DNA from: Dryas octopetala | Taxonomy: Eukaryota > Streptophyta > Magnoliopsida > Rosales > Rosaceae | Assembly (NCBI GenBank): GCA_963921425.1 | Contig: OY992832.1 | Coordinates: 12,213,249 to 12,277,248, forward strand | Direction: 5' to 3' | Length of the DNA: 64,000 bases | Shown here: one piece after another, positions 60,647 to 64,000 of the stretch | Numbering within the stretch: position 1 is the stretch's first letter | Layout of the letters: every line of letters begins with the position of its first letter | The notes under the pieces: generated by a model | Databases searched by the model: none | Told to the model about the DNA's origin: nothing | The model's input: only the letters and a program-made list of their open reading frames with translations | Made by a program: the position numbers and the translations under genes

Positions 60647-62498
60647 TATCACCCACTTAATTGATAATGTACATATTAAACACATAATCATAATGTGTTC
60701 CCCTTGGTTAATTTCATAAAGTCAAACCTATCAATGGCTTGTAGCTAGGCTTTGATAATCTTCTCCGCCCATTATATTACAAAGTTTTACTTTTTTTCTT
60801 AACAATAAATTATAGTCTGACACATATATATATATATATAACTGTTTTTTTTTCTAATAAGTTATTTATGTATAACTATGACTTGCTAGCTAGTAAGGAG
60901 AAATGGCTCTTTACATGCGAGGAAGCACATATTTCTTGAAAGCACGTAAAGAAAATTTGTTCCATGATTAATATTCAATAATATAATTATAACGAATAAA
61001 TGTTGATTAATTATTTTTTTCTTTTGCTGAAAGCTGATTAGTGGTCTGCATGTGCATAAGTGCATTCCTTTAGTAGTTCACAGCTTAAAGAATTGGCCAT
61101 GAATATAATAATAGCTCTGTGGCTCTGTGGCTCTGTGTCTCTGTGACTCTGTCTCAATTTTAATTTTGTTTTTGGATCCCAAAAATGCTGAGGTACCGTA
61201 CAGGAAACTAGGAAAGGGGAGAGAGAAGGACTACTGTGCAAAATACGAATGCAAAGCATTATTGCACGTGGAAGCAGCAAAGAGGGCCCTGCCTGTTTTT
61301 TTTCTTTTGATAAATTTTAAGACAGCTGATATATTATCATCATAAATGGCCCAAAAAGAGAACGCGTAAACACATCAATAAAGATGTCCAAAAGAACACA
61401 TTCATTGATAAAGAAAGAAAACCACTGACAACTTTGTATTGTTTTCATTTATTTTGGAACATCTTAACTAATCACCTTGTCAATCATCTCTTTTGATATA
61501 AATAAGATATCATGTGGATACTTCAATTAATATTTGAATTCTCTATTTGTCAATTTGGATTCTTTATTTCTTTTGTTTTTACTTGTTTCCATCATACCCG
61601 TGCTTAGATAGTGATAATATAAGGTCATCAATTTTTTCCTAATCCCAAATCTCAGCTCAATTTTTCCTATTTACAGGCACTCCTAAGAAAATTAAGCAAT
61701 GTTTTATTTTAAAGGAAAAAAATAAACAATGATTTATAAATTAAAATTCAATGAAGAGGTAAATGATGAATGAAGATGGCCCTTGTCTCCCTCTAAATTT
61801 ATCCTCTACTCATCCATTTCTCACATTTGATCTAATTAGACTCAAAGGTTTTACTTTTTGATTCCCATGATTTATTCATGTGTTTAATTTTGAAGCACAG
61901 ATAGTTCACTACATGAATTAAGGTTCATGCTGGGGGGAAACTAAAAGCCCTAAATACTATTGGGCCCACTAACCACGGGGCTGGAAATAACATTACAGGT
62001 TTTATCATGCAAAAACTGTATAATTCAAGAGGAAGGCCATTCAAACAAAGGCTTAGAAGATAACAATGGTTTCTGGCAGAAGGGTGAGGAAGCGCGATTA
62101 AACAAGTTGCCACTGAGTCACCGACTATTTTCCACAGTTATTCACATTAAAGGTAATAGGAATTATGAACAAAGACTGTTATACTCTCATCTTGACCAAT
62201 CTCAAATTGACACATGAGAAAAGGTATATATATAAAGGATCTTTCTCCATGCAAAAGGACTATGCTTGTACAATTGTATTCATTTGGGCCATTCCACCAT
62301 AAAACATAGGACTGATTTGATTTAACACACAGTGCTTTAATACAGAAATCGGTAAAATAAACATGCAGTTCATACCTGATTTGGTTGCAGTTTATACACT
62401 CATGCTATTGTATTATCTACACACGATGGTTATGTTTTTGCTTATAGTTTTATAAAGACTGACTTCATCTGTCTAAATTAACCATGGCACTCTCCACT
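60647..62498. other. Gap between the fold-back element and the HGO gene
   Basis: No gene can be supported. A short run of GGCTCTGT units lies near 61112-61150. The part nearest 62498 should include the 3' untranslated end of the HGO gene. Frames on both strands at 61925-62217 have no known domain. Confidence 0.35.
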
Positions 62499-63943
62499 TT
62501 AATCCTCTTTCTGCCCATTCTGGATATCTCTGTCTGTAATATTCACCGCTTCACGTGTGAAATGTGATCTCAGTCCAATCCAACACTGGTAATAATCATG
62601 ATCCATGAAGGGAGACTCCAGAGCCCATGGGCATATTCGGGGCATTAAGCACGATTCAAACATAAAAGCCATTGTATCACTGATCTTATGTGGTCCTGGC
62701 TCATTTCCACGTGCAATGGTAGCCTGTGAGTCCAAGAGAGTCAGTGTTAAACAAGGACTGATCATTGAGCACTTAAGGGTGTTGTCAACAAAACAAGTGG
62801 AAAAGCCAGTTGATTAGCAAATGGAAAAAGAAAATGAAAATCCAGTCGACCATATCAGTTACGTGCACACCAAACCTTTCTTTTTATATTACTTTGGGGC
62901 ATTAACCTACTATACAAAAGATGGGAACACTTGATGAGAACCCAACCAATTATGAAATGTGATTAACCAAAATAGATACTTTTTTTTGTGTGTAGCCATC
63001 ACAAGAATATAACTATACAACTGTTACCCTAAAAAAATACGGTGTAAACAACAACATTCCAGAAATTTTCATCCATAGTAGAATGGTTCTACTGACATGT
63101 CTACTCTAGGATTGATTGAAACTGTAGAGTACGGAAAGGATAACAAAAAAACAAAAAACGCTCTGTGCCCAGAAATGAAACAGGGAAAAGAAATAGCATT
63201 TTGTATTCATTCTGTGTTAGCATACCTCATATGTATTGGTGTCAGGACCATGGGGAGTCATGCAGCTGTGAAGGCTTGCACCACCTGGAAGAAACCCATC
63301 AGCTTTTGCCTGAAAACAAGAACATGTACTCTTTGTGTTGAGTCACTGAACTGGTCCCTTCAGTTTAATTAAACATATCTAGCATACAGATGGCCCTCAG
63401 GATCTGATCTTTCCACAAAACCAACATAAATGACTATCTTGCGTGCACAAAGTAAGAAAATTATGTGCAGACTCTAATGACTATCTAGCTCTTTCACACC
63501 CTCATAATGAAATCAGTGAGCTATAGTTAGATACCTAGTACTCAACATTTCATGTTCGATCATGGAAAAAAAACATTCGTGAGATTACCTCATATCCACC
63601 ATAAATGAGGCCCATAAATTCACTCATACAATTACGATGGTAGTATGGAGGTCTGAATGTATGTTCAGCAACCAACCATCGCGGAGGGAAAATGACAAAA
63701 TCAAGCAATGCAACACCAGGTTTATCAGTTGGTGCTGTCAATACTGCATCGTAATTGCACAAGATCAGTCAAGATAATATACACAGATTTTTATTAGCCA
63801 TGAAACATATTGTAATACAAAGAAAATATTTGGGAGAAAGAAAAAAAAAAGCAACATCCTATATAGTATATACCTGTATTTATTGATGGATCACCATGAT
63901 CAAATAAAACAGTGTTAAAAGGACAGAACTTGGTCAGATCATA
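62499..63943 (-). CDS. HGO: Homogentisate 1,2-dioxygenase, C-terminal part (gene runs off the right edge)
   Basis: Four visible exons: 63874-63943, 63589-63743, 63226-63309 and 62499-62723, all in phase. They read [19 protein letters not shown], then [20 protein letters not shown], then [17 protein letters not shown], then [20 protein letters not shown], and end with [20 protein letters not shown]. This is the catalytic half of the Fe(II) enzyme that opens the ring of homogentisate to maleylacetoacetate in tyrosine breakdown. The metal ligands are visible: His and Glu in YYHRNCMSE and His in TPHGPD. The last 74 residues end in a variable tail ([14 protein letters not shown]). The 5' exons lie beyond 64000. 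Nothing is broken in the visible part. Confidence 0.95.
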
Positions 63944-64000
63944 CTGCAAGCAAATAAGGTATTTTTTAATAAATCAGGTCCCATGAGAGTGAGGGTACAT

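Noticed and set aside
1-64000. tRNA, rRNA or CRISPR features
   Set aside because: I found no tRNA-like B-box in a suitable setting, no rRNA-like sequence, and no regularly spaced repeats except the retrotransposon arrays and microsatellites listed.

Overview
The window is nuclear DNA of a eudicot plant, probably a woody rosid (an inference from gene style and not proven). It is AT-rich, its genes carry many GT-AG introns, and its gaps are full of small fold-back transposons. There are nine intact or nearly intact host genes, two of them cut by the window edges, two glutamate-receptor gene relics, and one young LTR retrotransposon.

Left half (1-34940): four genes for NCL-type Na+/Ca2+ exchangers (CaCA superfamily with central EF-hands) lie head to tail on the minus strand. 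NCL-A (1-1625) is cut by the left edge. NCL-B (11269-16661) encodes 730 residues and carries an in-frame tandem copy of its EF-hand exon pair, giving four EF-hands. NCL-C (18657-29374) and NCL-D (30831-34940) both encode 583 residues with two EF-hands. Intron 1 of NCL-C is 8 kb because a 7590-bp LTR element (21089-28678, LTRs about 1% apart, perfect 5-bp target duplication CTAAG) sits in it. That element itself contains a 1247-bp hAT-like element. Between NCL-A and NCL-B is a small gene for a membrane-anchored protein rich in Cx3C pairs (8916-9293).

Middle (34941-41101): about 6 kb of mostly non-coding DNA with several long-inverted-repeat elements, one inserted in another, and a worn glutamate-receptor relic near 39550-39840.

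Right half (41102-56028): three plus-strand glutamate receptor-like (GLR) channel genes with the same five-exon layout. GLR-2 and GLR-3 come from one recent tandem duplication of about 7 kb whose breakpoints share the 6-bp word ATCAAG. The duplication also left a broken copy of the end of GLR-1 exon 4 between them. GLR-2 later took two insertions and has an early stop in its cytosolic tail.

Right end (56029-64000): a bZIP34/bZIP61-type transcription factor gene (minus), a 718-bp Mutator-like fold-back element with a 9-bp target duplication, and the 3' end of a homogentisate 1,2-dioxygenase gene (minus) that runs off the right edge.

In function, the region holds two unrelated tandem families that both move calcium across membranes: exchangers that remove it or load it into stores, and ligand-gated channels that admit it. 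No RNA gene or CRISPR array was seen. All splice sites were read by eye from GT-AG signals, reading phase and agreement between paralogues.
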